Assembly: GCF_047495875.1 (NCBI RefSeq)
Contig: NC_092463.1
Span: forward strand, 15,372,724 to 15,436,723
DNA from: Pithys albifrons albifrons
Lineage: Eukaryota > Chordata > Aves > Passeriformes > Thamnophilidae
Length of the DNA stretch: 64,000 nucleotides
Direction of reading: 5' to 3'
Within the stretch, counting starts at the first letter, position 1, and each line of letters starts with the position of its first letter. Positions 26,401 to 40,100 of the stretch are shown here, one piece after another. The translations under genes were made by a program, and so were the position numbers. The notes under the pieces are model-generated. The model was not told the DNA's origin. It was given only the letters and a program-made list of their open reading frames with translations, and ran no database searches.

Positions 26401-29400
26401 CAAAGCTAATAATGTTTGGGAAGGCCAGGGAAGGAATCTCTTCTCACATCTCTTTCAGAGTCAAGCTGATTTGACATTGGATGTAAAATTGAAACCCCTT
26501 CTTCAAACAGAAATTAATAGGAGAAAGTTAAAATTACTCCTGCATCAACAGGCAGTTTAGCTGACTGTTGCATTTGAAAAATATTTGACATCTTCAGTGC
26601 TGTGAAAGAGGTGAAGCTGTTCAAAAGCAGCCTTCTTGCTTGCTGACTTCTGACAAACTAATTTATTTTGTTACTATGATGAAGTACACAGAATAGATTG
26701 CACATAATTCCCTCTTCCACAAACATTTTATTGCAAAGATATACTGGTTGTTTTCTATAATATCAAATAATATTTCAGGGCTTGTATTTTTTGTTTCAGG
26801 TAGGTTATGCCAGGAAATTACAGCAAATTGCAATATACAAGAGATTTGAAGTCTGTGCATAAAAGTCAGCAATGTTAGCATTATTTTTATAGCATCTGCA
26901 ATTGCAGTGCTTGAACACTAATAATTACCTGCTGCCCTGCTTCATGTCCTAATACTCATGGGGTAAAAAACAGATCAGGCAATCTCCATTTTCTACTTGA
27001 AGGATTCACTTCTGGTTGGTATTGGAGCAGGGTGATTTATAATTTACCCCATATTAAATATTTGTAGTTATGTCCAGAAATAGTCTTTTCCAGTGAATAT
27101 TGTTGTGGAAGCCTTGACTTGTATGTCCAGGGTATACAACGAAAGTACCACAAGTTTCCTTAATCAAGATAACCAAGGCAAAAGAAGGCAGCCTGTCTAG
27201 CCAAGGTCAATTGAAGCTGAACATGGTGCAGCAGAGATGGCCACCTCTGAGCAATGTTCAGCTGCATTGCTTCTTCCTGCACAACCTCACCAGCTTACAT
27301 AGTCCTGTGGGACCCTCCTGTCAGGCCCCACCACCTGCAGAGATATCCACCACAGCAAGTCACTGCTCTGCTGTCCCTCTCTCCTTCCATGCAGTAAGCC
27401 CTGACACAGCACAGGCTCCCTCTGTTCCTTGGGCTATTGTTTAAGGCATTGCCTGCATCAGGTTGGCACCTCTACCTTTCCATGGAGATCACATAGGGTG
27501 AAACCATGAAATTCATTTTATGGGAGTGGGTTGTGAAGAGATGGAAACTCCTAGAAGCCACTCAGATGCTCTCAAGGTGAAAGCCTTACTTCTTGGGTCT
27601 CTTTCCTGGCCTTTAGGGTGCTTTACAACATCTTGCACTGGAAAAATTATCTCTTTGCTGGTAAACATTGTAACTTTTGTTCAGTATCTACTGGGGCAAC
27701 AAATCATTGTGTGCTGGAGCACACAGAAGGGAATCTGAAGGTCCTGAATTCAGTTGGTCACAGACGATTGAGAGCAAGTCAGGCTCAAAGGGGCAGAATT
27801 ACACAATCCTGTCACATGGATGAGACACCTGCATCCATCAGAAACAGAGGGAAAATAGAAGGAGAACAAGGGAAAAAATAACAAACAAGTTTCCCAAAAG
27901 TAGATGGAGCTTTTCTTGCGTCAAGTCCTCTCTGAATCAAGGAAATGTTTTGTCCTAGTAAGGGGGGAGATTTTCAGTGAAGTGCTCATGGCAACAGAAA
28001 CAAATCAGCTCCACAAGTACATGATATTCAAATGAGTTTTACATAACTACTCTCCTTCCAACTTCCATCTGCATGAAAGAATGGCAGAAAACCAAACCGA
28101 ATGTAAGATAACCAGCCTGAACGCCAGTGAAGGGCCCTTCCCTTGCCTCTGTCAAATAAAGCATGCATGTTCTCAATAAATCACACCCTAAGATATACCA
28201 CACTTATCAAAGAAAATGAAAAAAACAACAGAGGAAGGACTGGCAGTGACGCATACAACCCTGCTCCCACCATACCAGTTGCCCAGGTGAAGGATCAGAA
28301 GGACCTCACCTCCACAGCTTTTGCACATGGAAGCTGTCCCTGTGATGTCACACCATCACACCAAAAGACCAAGTCTTGAAAATGCCAAATGCATTTTGCT
28401 ATTAAGTTGGTCCAAACAAACTTTACCTTGGTAGCAAGCAAATTAAAAAAAGTCAGCTTCTAAGTTAGAAGCCACTGCAACTCCTGGCATTATTGATGGA
28501 CTGTGTGATGAAACTTATACACAGCACATAGAGACCTTCCAGCAAGTTCCATAGTGTATTTATTGCCATTACGTGGCAACATTTGTTGTGAATGAGTGTG
28601 GCTCATCAGTGTGGCCTATGTGGTGGACTTCTGGAAGGAGGAGACACAGCAGAGTAATGGAAGGGAGGCTGTTCAACACCCAGACTTTGTGCATATGCTC
28701 AGTGGTACACTGACACAGGGTCAGGAGTCACCACCCCTCTTCCTCTCTTAGCATCTGAAAGGGACCAAGAGGAGGATGGATCTAGTGGGGCACAGCACTC
28801 CTATTTCTATTAACTTTATTGATGATATAAATTTTATTGCTTGTTATCGAACTTTGGCTGGAGAAGTAGAACATCCTTGCATTTAAAGAAGTCATAAAGC
28901 ACTTATATTTCATAGCTTATTTTGGTTTTTTTCTCACATGACCTTACTTCCTTCACTTGCTCAATCCTCTTATTACAATATATCTCATTCCTTTTGCACC
29001 TTTTTCTGAGTGTCTCCTGTTTACTTGTTGAATTAGACTGTCTTTTTTTCTCCTGACTTTTCTGGTGTTTTGCTTTGAAAGTCTGTTTTAAATAGTACTC
29101 CTCCCATTTTTACATGTGTGTGGGCAGAGGAGCCAGACTAAGGGGTGGCTGCTGTCAGACAGGGTAATAGAAATTAAATCTTCACTTACCTATTCATTTG
29201 GGAGACCTAATCAGTTTTTTCTTATGACTGGTACTCTTTGGTTCTTCAGATATGGACTAAGCCAGGAAAATAAAGTGTTGATGAGACCTACAGTGGCATG
29301 ATTATTGCCTTGAAAGTCAGTCACCACTCAGGTCAGGTCGTAAACTATCTGTAAAATATGAGAGTTAAATAAGAATGTGTATTATTTTCCTGTGTTACAG

Positions 29401-31074
29401 ACTTGAACTTTCCTTCCTTTTTCTCATTCAGTTATAGGGTAAGATTTTCCATCCCCTTTCTGGAGGACTTCAAAAAGACTAAAAGGATTAAAAATTGAGT
29501 GAGATTCTCTCTTTCTCTATAGCCTCTTTAACAAGCCAGAAAATCATGCAAAGACTTGAGGACTGTGCTGGGGCAGGACCCAAATACCCACAACCTTTCC
29601 CAAGACAAGTACAGATTTTCTTCTCAAACTGAGAATTCAACTCATTAAGTCACTCACAGATAAGATATGCAAAGGATGGGAAATGAAAAGATTTTAACAT
29701 CTTTATTCTGCATACAGTAAAAAAAAAAAAAGATTAAGATTATGCAGAACAGTGGTATGTTCCCCATGAAGTTCCTATCAGACTCCCTGCCTTCTCATAT
29801 GTGACCAAACTCTATTTTTAATAAACATGTTATTATAGCTCAGAGTCTGCCAAGTGTTTACAACGTTGCCCTAAGTAACAAGTCTGAGTCAAGGGACTTA
29901 ATTAAATGTAACCTGCTTTTTCAGTTGTAGGATAGTCCTAAACATCAAACAGCAAGTGGGCTCTTTAAATAAAATCTGAAATCACACTTTAAGAGTCTTT
30001 ACTCCTCATTGTATACAATCAGTTACCTCCTAGAAGGCATATAGTATTTTCACAGATAATTTCCCACAAGCATTTACAGATTTTAAACAAGTAACATTGT
30101 GCGAATTTCAGATTTCATACTTTCTTCCTGAGCATATTCATAGACACCAGGTAACAGGGAAGAATGTAAAAAATTAAAGAAAAATGTTTGTAAGAGATGC
30201 CCTTTTGGTTCTCACAATTTTTTAATGTCCTTACAATTTTATAGGCTTAGCTTTCTATTTTGGAGCACTTGGTTCTGCATATATTGCAAAATTTGTATAA
30301 TTATCTGGGAGGAGATTCTACCCATGAGGTAGAGTCTACCTATGAGGGCTTCTGCTAAGCATAAAGTTGTTTTGGGGGAGGTGCTGAAGAGTCACCTGAA
30401 AGTCGCAGATGGACAAATGCAGGTGACATGGCTGCTGCCTCTCTGGACAGATCTGCACACCTGCTAAGTGAGACTGGACCAGGGCTTTCAGTCGCAGCAG
30501 CCCATAGCCCAAAGGTCAATGCAGCTTATATTGATGTGCTGGGCTAGAAACTGGAGTGGTCAGACCTGGCAGATGGGCCTGAACCACCTGCTGAGGTCCT
30601 GCCTGACACTCTGGCAGGGAAGGGCAGGCTGCTGTGCTGATGGTCTCACCTCCACTGGCACAGAAGCAGACAGCCCCAGCCTGTGCTGCTGCTGGACCAC
30701 ACCAGCCTCTACCATCTTGCCTTCAGAGAACAGGGTGGCACAGAGCAGGTGCTTTCCCAGATAAGAAACATTTAATGCTCTTCTCCTCTCTCTAAGGGAA
30801 AATTTTAACTTCCCAGTACCAACTTGTTAACCATTTACATCCAAACCCAGCCTGACTCTGAGACCCAGACTATGCAGGTCAAATTCAGCTACCTGGCAGG
30901 CCTGGAGATGTCAGTGGCACAGGCTGCACCCTCAGTCACCATGGCAGGGGAGCTGGGCAGCTCTCACATGAGGATAGGGAGGAATGAAGGCAGTAATTAG
31001 TTACAGAGAAATATGCAAGTGCAATGAATCACAGCTGTAACATCACACCTCAAGCGGGGCTGACAGCAAGGAGT
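20433..31074. other. Intergenic, no gene recognised
   Basis: This is a long AT-rich interval with no CR1 octamer ends, no CpG-rich block and no frame with a recognisable domain. The segment at about 30400-31000 is GC-richer and could hide an old repeat, but I could not assign one. Confidence 0.65.
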
Positions 31075-31650
31075 TACAGAAGAAACAGTGGCCAGCAGGA
31101 CCAAGGGCAGTGACTCTCATCCTGTGCTTGGCAGTGGTGTGGCTGCACCTCAAATCCTGTTCAGTTTTGGGGCCTTCACTGCAAGAAAGACATGAGATGC
31201 TAAACCATGTCCAGAGAAGGGCAACGGACCTGCTGAAGGATCTGGAGCACAAGTCTTAAGCAGCTGAGGGACTTGGGAATGTTTAGCCTGGAGAAAAGGA
31301 GGCTCAAGGAAAACCTTAGAGCTCTCTACAACTACCTGAAAGGAGGCTGTAGCCAGGTGGGTGGCCTTCTCATCTCACAAGTAACAAGTGATATGACATG
31401 AGAAAACATTCCCAAGTTGTTCCAAAAGAGGTTTAGATTGAAAATGTCTTCAATGAAAGGGTTGTCAAGTATTGGAACAGGCCACCCAGTGAAGAGGTGG
31501 AGTCATGATCCCTGGAGGCATTTAATAGACTTGTAGATGAGGCACTTAGGGAAGTGTCTTAGTGCCTTGGCAGGGTTAAGTTGATGGTTGGGATTGATGA
31601 TGTTACAGGTCTTTTCCATCCTAAACAATTCTGATTCTATGATTCCATGA
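31075..31650 (+). mobile_element. CR1 LINE 3' fragment, old and degraded
   Basis: The sequence follows the CR1 order. First comes CAGTTTTGGGGCCTTCACTG, then CCAGAGAAGGGCAACGGACC, then GAGCACAAGTCTTAAGCAGC, then CTACAACTACCTGAAAGGAGG. It continues through AGTATTGGAACAGGCCACCC to ATTCTGATTCTATGATTCC. The reading frame is broken by several stops and indels, so this is an ancient 5'-truncated copy. The left edge is uncertain, between about 31060 and 31085. Confidence 0.9.
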
Positions 31651-31785
31651 TTTTGCTGCTGAAAGTTGCATACGGTTTCGCTTCTCCTCATTCATTTACC
31701 TTTGTCTCATATCATCCACCTCTCTCCAGCTGGTATGCTGACCAGAGCAAACAGCCACTGGGAGGTCTCACGAGCAGGCCAATGC

Positions 31786-31838
31786 AGACTGGGACAGGCT
31801 ACCTAGAGAGCTCATGACACCCCAGCTCCTGGAGGGTG
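31786..31838 (+). mobile_element. Possible short, very old CR1 fragment
   Basis: The stretch ACTGGGACAGGCTACCTAGAGAGCTCATGACACCCCAGCTCCTGGAGG resembles the CR1 segment that encodes HWxxLPREVVxxPSLE. It lies about 135 bp beyond the end of the preceding CR1 copy, in the same orientation. It may be a separate remnant. Support is a single short similarity by eye. Confidence 0.45.
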
Positions 31839-33002
31839 CCCACACAGTACGATATGGCTGTCCCCATGCAGCACTGGCAGTAGCCCTGCTTCGAAACCCA
31901 GTGTGGATTAGGGACTTTCAGCCACCTCTTGCTGATGCTGTGAAGTCATTCACCCGCTTTTCCCACAGCCACACTGGCACAGTTTCCAGTTCCACCTCTA
32001 AATGTTGTACTGATGCATTCAGCCCACTTGGATAACTACTGGAAAAAAAACAGGTACTCCCAGTGCAAAATGAAGTCAAAGCCCAGCAATGTGATTTGTG
32101 CAAATCTGCCCGAGTTCAGATGCTTTTACTTTTTCACAAGCTGTTTCTTCTGTTCCTTGCATTCAGGTTTATAAACTCTGTCATGGCATTCATCTGTCCT
32201 TACACCTGTGCAAAACTTTCCAGTCCAAATATGTAAGCAGCTGAAGACTGCTGCAGACTCTTGGAGACCGCATTTTAGGATAGCTGATTGCTGCATGTTA
32301 TAGCGGTGACAAATCTCTATTAAATGCTTAAGGGATGACTTTGCTTTCTTACCATCTCCATCTGATTTTGAGTTGTAATAATTAGAGAAATCACCATCGC
32401 AGGCTGTGGGAAGAGCACTGCATTCCTGAGCTGGGTGAAACAACTGGTTGTGTGGAGTGTTTGCTTGGGATCACATAAACACTTCCAGCTTGAAAGAGCC
32501 ACAATTCCTAGATTCCAGTTTGTTTATATTTAACTTTGTAGATCTCAGCTGGTGTGTTTTGCTAGTCTAACTCTTGATGCTATACTGGTCTGACTGGATC
32601 GTGTCAGTTTGCTGTTTACATTATACAGTCGTCATGGTTTGAAAACAGGCACGAAAGTGCAAATAGTGGTATATTGTAATGAAACGCCTCTTATGCAAAG
32701 GAAATACTCATGTTGTTCACCAGTTTTGTAGAGAACAGATCTTAGTGACACTGAAGAGCCTTGGTAACCATTGCTTTCCAAGTTTGATGAAAAACAGTGT
32801 AAATGAAGACATCCAATATGAAAATTCACCTCAAAGGAAATTTGACAGCTCGAACCAACTACCAAGAGCATGCTATATCAGCATGCAAATATTAGTGGTT
32901 TTAATGTGTAATGGCACTGATTTCACCCCCACCAGGAAAACCTCTCTGCTGCTCATACTTTCGTTCTTCCATCGCTGCCATGGCTGCATGACAATTATTC
33001 TA
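31839..33002. other. CLMN upstream flank, nothing specific recognised
   Basis: This sequence lies directly upstream of the promoter island. It is AT-leaning and CpG-poor up to about 33000. No conserved coding segment or known repeat is visible. It may hold proximal regulatory sites for CLMN, but none can be named from sequence alone. Confidence 0.6.
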
Positions 33003-34176
33003 GGGACGACTCTTCCCCAGTCCCCAGGAACGACAGGACACACGCTCGGCGTTGTTCGCAGCCCCTCGCTGCCTCAGCAAGAAACGCATCTTCACCGGGA
33101 ACGCGCACAGGCCGCTCCGGGCGGGATGGGCGTGGGGTCCCCGCAGCACCGCGACCGGACCCGCCCGCGCCCGAGGGGGCGGCCGGAGCGGGGGCGATGC
33201 GGGGGCTCGGCCGCGGCCGCTTCTGCGGAGAGGAAGGGGCGGCGGGCGGGGCACTGCCTGCGGAGGGCACGGTCGCACCTCCACCCTGCTGCGCCCCCGT
33301 CAGCAATCCGGCGCTCACGACCGGCCGGGCGGAGGGAGGGAGGCACGAGCGGGAGCGGAGGGAGGGACGCGGGGCGGGGCGCAGCCGGCGCGGAGAGGGG
33401 CCGCCCCCCCCGCCCGCTCCGCTCCGCGCCCGCCGTCGGTGCCGGTGGAGGCGGCGGTTGCGGTGTCGGCTTCGCCGGCTCCCGCCGCCACCTTCACCCC
33501 GGCCCCGCGTCCCCATGGCCGGGCAGGAGTGGGACTGGTTCCAGCGCGAGGAGCTCATCGGGCACATCAGCGACATCCGAGTGCAGAACCTCCAAGGTAA
33601 ACCAACACCCCCGCAGAAACCCCTCCCTCCGCTCCCGCGCCGCCCCGCTCCCCTGCCCCTGCTGCTCCCCGCGCCGCTCCTTCCTCCCCCGCCAGCCCCC
33701 GGGCCGCCCTGCGCGGACTCCCCCGACTCCGCGGAGCGGGGGCGGCGCGGGTGCGGGGCTGGGGGAGGAGGTCGGCGGGGCCAAAGTTTCTCCGGAGCGC
33801 GGGGCCGGACCGTCCAGCCCTGGGGAAACCCGGCGCTCGGACGGGGTACGGGAGCTCCGCGGGCTCTGGAGATGCTGCGGCGGCGGGGGCGGCACAGTCC
33901 GTGTGCCCCCAGGGCGGCGCTGCCACCCACAGCCTCCTCCGAGCGCCGTCGGGGAGGGGGTGGCGGGCTCCGGCTCGGCTCGGGTCGCTCCCGGCCGGGG
34001 AGACCTGTCCGGCCGGGCGCTGCCGGGCTCACGCCGCCGCTGTCGGTAACGGGAGCCTCGGCGCGGGGTCCCCGCGGGGCCCGGCAGAGCCGCCGTCCCG
34101 CCGCCCCGACCTGGAGATCCGGGGTCACTCGGCCGCGGTCAGGGCACGGCCCCGGCTCTGGACCGGCGCGATTTGA
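33003..34176 (+). promoter_or_regulatory. CLMN: CpG-island promoter of CLMN
   Basis: GC content and CpG density rise abruptly near 33003 and fall back near 34176. In between are many CpGs and GC boxes (for example GGGGCGGGG at about 33371, and others near 33236-33251). There is no TATA box at a sensible distance from the ATG. This is the standard form of a broad vertebrate promoter. The transcription start should lie upstream of 33515, most likely at about 33200-33480; that placement is inference. The island runs past the exon into the start of intron 1. Long open frames on both strands here are a by-product of high GC and few stop codons, not extra genes. Confidence 0.85.
33515..33596 (+). 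CDS. CLMN: Calmin, first coding exon (27 codons plus 1 base)
   Basis: The exon begins at an ATG inside a CpG island and encodes 27 residues, starting MAGQEWDWFQREELIG and ending SDIRVQNLQ. This closely matches the N-terminus of vertebrate calmin as I recall it; mammals have MAA at the start and Q instead of H at residue 17. Calmin carries two N-terminal calponin-homology (actin-binding) domains and a C-terminal membrane anchor. These residues lie just before CH domain 1. The exon ends CAAG followed by GTAAAC, a strong donor. It stops in phase 1, so the next codon would be G|TN (Val), which fits the V that follows NLQ in mammalian calmin. The start is chosen by homology; the Kozak context is only partial (C at -3, G at +4). 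The frame is open upstream for at least 106 codons to an ATG at 33197, but that sequence is low-complexity Arg/Pro/Gly and looks like 5'UTR. The rest of the gene is not visible here. Confidence 0.86.
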
Positions 34177-37100
34177 AGGGAAGCAGATGGCTATCAGAGG
34201 ACTCGATTTAATGTATCTTCTAATAAGCTACTGTTGAATAAACATGAGCAGAGCTTTTGGATAAATCATCTACGAGATGTTCTCCTACTTTGCCACAGGC
34301 TGTGCGGGCGGAAGGGATGCAAATACCTGGGTCTGAATATAGATCCGTATCAGTGTAGTAATAGTTCCTCCAAACTTATGTTTGCCCCTCACAAAGTAAT
34401 TCCTGGTGATTGGCAACGACCTCAAGAATCGATGGAAGAGGGAAAAGCAGCAGTGGTTTATGGGAGAACAATTTGTTTAATGTAACATACCGATCTTAAT
34501 CAACAGCTCACATAATACTGCGATGTATCTTTATGTTCCATGAAAATAATAGACTTGAATCAGAGGTCATTATCTCTTCCTGTCTATGCATAATTATATT
34601 AAGGCACTGTCTACTGGCAGAACAGTGCAGTCGCTGGAAATCAGTTTTGGTTTAGATTGATTATAGCAGATGTATAATTTATCAGAAAAGAAAGTCAAAT
34701 TAGCCATTCTTTAAACTCAGATGTTGGATTAATGCAGTCAGCTGCTGATGGGGTCACTCCACAGCATTTTGACCTGATTCATCCTAACCTCTGAATTTCA
34801 GATTTTGAGTACAGCAGGGCTGTTCATTCCAGGTTGATCTCCCCTTGGGTTTTGACAGTCTCTCATTACAGTGTAATTCTGCATTTCTGACTCCTGGCTC
34901 AGTCTCTTTTGATTCTGTGTTAGCATGGCTGGCCTGCCTCTGATCTCTTGTTGCTCCTAAGTGTAGCAGATTTAATTTTAATGCGTGGGCATTTTTTGGG
35001 AAGGAATAGAAAAAGTGATCTGTTCTTAAAAAGAGTAATATGTTTTTGGCTTTGCCTCTCAGTTATTTGTAGAAGAAGCAGTTAAAAGTAATTTCCCTTT
35101 CTGGAGCTTAAAATGCATTTATACAGATGTACACAGCCATATAAAAAATTCCTGTAGTTCTATAGGAGGATGTCATCCTACAGATCAAATTCCTTCGAAT
35201 GACATTATATTCATGAAAAAACCTCCTATTCCCTTCTTACCAAACAAGACAAATTCTCATATATTAATTGTCACCTCACTTGTACTGCTAAATAGGGTTT
35301 TAAGAAGTTTTATGCCTCATGTGAGCTCTTATAGGAGAGAAAAAGCATTTGTTCTAAGGTGCTGCTCTAAAGCAAGTGGTAATATCTGTCACAAAATATT
35401 TGATTTGTAACACATAGTTCTCACATTATCTTTTAGAGATGAAAAACATTTTACAGATGGTGAGTCTGATACTCATGAGAGTGTGATTTTTGTTGCTCGG
35501 GAGCTTGGTAGCAGAGCATGATGCTTCTCTTCAGAACAGTTTCTTGTAAAATGGCAGCATATGCTCTATGTTCATATGTAGTAATTAAACTTGCTCCTCT
35601 TTTATAATTCAAAATTCATTCTTTCCTCTCTCAAAAAAAAGAGATCCAAATCACTTCTAGTATAATTCTCTATCAGTTACAGAATCAATAATAGCTTTGA
35701 TGTGCTAAAAAGTAAAGATTCTAGGATGAAAAAGAAGGTGAGGATGATGCAGTTCCATCAGCACTACCAGAGCTGCTGCAGGGCCCTGCTGCCCAGGGTC
35801 ACACAAAGGACCTAATGCAGTGAGGGTTCTTGTCTTCTGCTGCATCTCCAACTCCTGCAGTGCTCTCTTGCAAGACCAGCTATGTTTAGAGATGGTGCTA
35901 TGAAGTGAATTCTTTGTCTTACTCCAGAATGCTCCCATTCATTCAGGGGGACATTCTGCAAATGTGAAGGGGCTTCCTGGTCTCTGGGGAACCTATTCCA
36001 TTAATATAGACCCAAGAGGAGTAAGGAGAGAATGGGAGGCAGCAGCCAAATATTTGCAGATATGAACAACGCATGAAAACACTGGCATGTCTGTGTGCAG
36101 CGATGGAGACTTCTGCACAGAGCCAGACAACTGAGAGGTCTGCAAGGCAAGGCAGGTAGAGGCAGTGCAGTCATGCTGTGTCTGAGCTATCCTGTGCAGC
36201 AGCTGATGGAAGAGTCCAAGTTGTGATGACCATGCGAGAGAATCCTGAGCAGCCTAGCTGGTATTAAAGTTTCTACAGCAGTCATACAGCCATCTGCTGT
36301 AGTAGTTTTCCATATCCTTTCTGCCTCCTTTTTTAAAAACAAAAATTGTTCATTTCTCTTGAACAGTTCTTCATTATGCCTTAGCTAAGCTATAGAGCAC
36401 TGCTGACGTAGAATATTATTTGAGGGTGGCATATGCTGTTTCAGTCTGTTGCATCTTTTCTCTCTAGTTTGGTAGTTCCACATCCAGAAAGAATCCAAGA
36501 TGCTGGTTACTGGGAAGTGTCTGCTTTTCTGGAGATGGTTTTTCCTGTTGTATGATGCCACCAAATAGAGAAGTTGTTCTAGGTGCATGTGCTGGGAGCA
36601 GACCTATGTAGCCTCAAGGACTGTATGGTCTGTCATGTATCTACTGGGTGAAATTATGGCCTGTGTGGGTTTTTCAGTTTTTTCACAGAGGGATTAAAAT
36701 TGGCAGCAAGGGGTGAAATTTACTAAATGGACTGGACATGGAGGCGGGGGGCGAGGGGGAAGGATGATTTTAAAAATGGAATTACATCTGGCTATTTAGA
36801 CATAGGTGTATAATGATGGGCTTCTATTTTCCCTTTCCATCAAGACCTGAGATTTTCCATTTTATTTTTTAAATAAAGGAAGTGACAGTTCAAAACTGTC
36901 GCAGCTAAGTGATGCTAAAAGCCAGGCACATCTGTTCTCGACAGAGGTGATTTCAGAGAACAGAAGCAGAAGGGACAATCTAATGGAGAAGAGGAGAGAG
37001 GAACGTAAAAATGGAACAAATGCCAGGTGTGGTGATGCACAACCAAGTTCCTCTCTCCAGGTCTGTTTGGTTTCTAAATGCATTTAATAAACTGATCCTT

Positions 37101-40100
37101 TTGTGCTCTTTGTTCTGTTTGTACATGCTCCATAGTGAATTTCCCCACATACTGAGAGAGAAAAATGGAAAGCCTGTGCAGAATGTAGGAGCACATCATC
37201 AAGTAATGGAATGCTCAATAATTAATTTCCTGCCAGGAGATGGGTTTTTTCATTGCTTTCATTCTTTCATTACAACACCAGTGGGAACATTTTGTTACAA
37301 CACAAGAATATTTTAAAATCTTCCCTATTGGAAGCTTGATTTAGGATCATCAGAAATATACTTCTGTATGTGGTGAATTGCACTTGCTAGAAAGAGGCAA
37401 CATCCTCAACAGGAAAATTAGTCTCTTTTAGATGATATTTTGGTCTTGTGCTTTGCAATAGTCTGAATGTATCTTGAACAGTACATATCTTTCCTTACAT
37501 TCCTTGGAATGAAATATGTGAAGATGAATAACTGTGCAGTGAGATGTTTTGCTCATCTCTGCAAAAAAGGGTTGTTACCACCATTTAAAAATAATTATGA
37601 TTTGAATGTTCATTTCTGTATATGTATAATGGAGTAGGTAGGCTAAGATGGATATAACACCATTCTGCTATCAGAGGACTAGACAAGGTCCTGCTACTTG
37701 TCATTTCACTGCTCACTCAGGGTTTGATCCAGAAACCACAGGAAACCCTAGATGTTTATTCCTTGCTTTCTGTAGATTTAAATACTTTTCTGAGTCAGCC
37801 TTGCTCTGCTGAGTGGTGCATTGCCTTCAAATGTATTTGGAGGGCTACATAGGCGTGTATTGTACTGCTAGAAATAATGGGGGAAAATGGTGATGGACTG
37901 GAAGAAATAACCTGAACAATACCAGCCCCATTGGTTCTCCATCCTTGCCATAGTTTATACGTTTGGGTGGATCACTTACTCATGAACTACCAGCACTCTG
38001 ATTTTGTTTGACTTCCTTAAGATCTAGACTTTATAAGGTTTGGACAGCAGTAGCTGTAGCTGTCATTAACCTGAATCTCAGCTTCATTTGAGGTAGCACA
38101 TTCTGAAGCCTGTGTCTTAAGAGGTAATACAAATGCTTAACTCCTAAGGTTAACTCTGGCAGTGACAGTATCTACACACATTTATACTGAGAGGCTTTGG
38201 CATCTCTGATGGACTACCAAAGGCAGGTTGCTATAGTCAGTCTTGAAAATGTTTCTCATTGTATTTTTCATTTATGAAGCAGAATTCTTACAACTTTTGC
38301 ACTTAATTACAGAGACTAATAATTTTCTTTTAATTACAAGATACAGCAGCATTCAACTTGATTGCTATAGTCTGACATGCTTTTAAAATACATGGAAATT
38401 TTACAAATAGAAGGTAACATTTTTTAATGTGTCCATACATTCTGACAGAAGTAAGGTGCTGTAGCTGTTCATTACTTTAACTCTTCTACAACTTGTCACC
38501 ATACTCAGTAGGATTTCATTCTGCCTGTAGGCACGTTCATTTAGTAGAGTTCTTTGTAGACTTAGGTGACATTTGAAAAGATGAAATTGCCCGGAGAACC
38601 TTAGGCAAAGCCCTGTACAACCACAAAGTGATCCTGTTCTGGATAAAAGTGAAGTTTAATAGGCTTGAGAACCATAAATGTGAACCCACAAAATAAAGAT
38701 TCAGATCTAGGTATGAGTAACCAAAGTTAATGTTGGAAATGTAAGTCTTCTGGTGGGCATGGTCTTTGTAAGGGCAGTCTCATACTTGATGGTATTTGTC
38801 AGCAATGGAGGGAAGACTTTACCTGCTCCAGATGTAGGAAACCCTGGCAGTGAAATAAAGAAGCAGTGTGAGGTAAGGCAGAGTGCAGATTGCATGTTTC
38901 AGCATGCAGTTTTAACAAGGTCAATCCCTAATTTCTCTAACAAATTAGAAGTCTGGGCTCTCTGTCCCACTGAATGGATGAAATGACACCAAATTCAAAT
39001 CATGCCCTGTAGCTCCACAGTCAAATGAACTCATACACTCATATATTAACACTTTGTCTTAAGAGAGAGACTGTGTATGGCAACTGCATGGACCTGACTC
39101 AAGGCATGGGGTTGATGTGCTGTCACTTGCCAACATCACCTTCTCTGTCTTTCCTGGGTGAGCTGTTGTTCAAGCCCTGACCAGCCTCAGCATAAGGAGA
39201 GCTGGTGACACCTCAGACCATTATCACTTGCCTGATGTCATGGTTTAAAATTACAGTCTTCAAAACACTGTGTTAAAACCAGTGATAATTTAAAAATACA
39301 ATATAATTTTCATAGTCCTCCTGCTTCTTTTTTATTTTGTCCACTTCGACAGAAATATAAGCAATTTTCTTTCTCCCAAAGACAATCTCAAGGTTATGTC
39401 ACTGGCCTTCTGAAGTATATGTAGCATTTATTTTGAAAATATTACAAAGGGATGACTTGACTTCCTTTTTGAGTTTTAAAGACAGACTTCTGTTGGACCA
39501 GAAGAAGCAACCTTGGACATTTTGGCTTGTCAGTGTCCATTTAAACATTATTTGTTTATGTCCTAAGCTGCTTAAACTTTCTGTTGGTTCAGAATGATTC
39601 TTAAGGGCAAATGTCTAAAGAGGAAGAGCCAAATGTCTGTCTTGTCATGTAGAAGTCAAAAAGATCTCAAAAATGTGTTCAGGAATAGAAATTTTCAGAT
39701 AAGCAGTGCGATTTGTGTCAGTGCTGGGGTGGTGAAGGGCATCACAGCATCTTTTAAGAAATGAGTGTCTTTTTCTACATGTCTCTGTACCTACTATTCT
39801 ATTTTTATTTCTCCCCCAACCAGTTAAATACAGGGACTGTAGGTGGAGGATTGCAGGATGAATTTTACTTTGTTATATTTGCTGCATATTTCTGTGCAAA
39901 CAGCTGAGCTGTATTTTAGCTGTAGTTTGAGGCTTCATAGCCATGAACACAAGTTTAAATCAGCATCTTCTAAGGATGCTCGTAATAGCAACAGCCTGGA
40001 TGTCTCCAGAGTGAATGCCTGTGGACCTGTAAGATTCAGGCAGAGAATTTCTTTATAAAACCAGAAATCCCACTGAATCTGAATAGATGTTATCAAAAAC

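Noticed and set aside
30400..31000. GC-richer block suspected to be an LTR or other old repeat
   Set aside because: No terminal TG/CA repeats, no recognisable viral coding and no second copy in the window.
32995..34128. Very long overlapping open frames on both strands (377 aa minus, 456 and 346 aa plus)
   Set aside because: They lie in the CpG island, where stop codons are rare. The translations are low-complexity Arg/Pro/Gly/Ala without domains. Only the 27 codons of calmin exon 1 are supported.
35950..36005. Possible CR1 minus-strand fragment (CTCTGGGGAACCTATTCCA)
   Set aside because: Only about 20 bp resemble the CR1 segment, and the flanking sequence does not continue the pattern.
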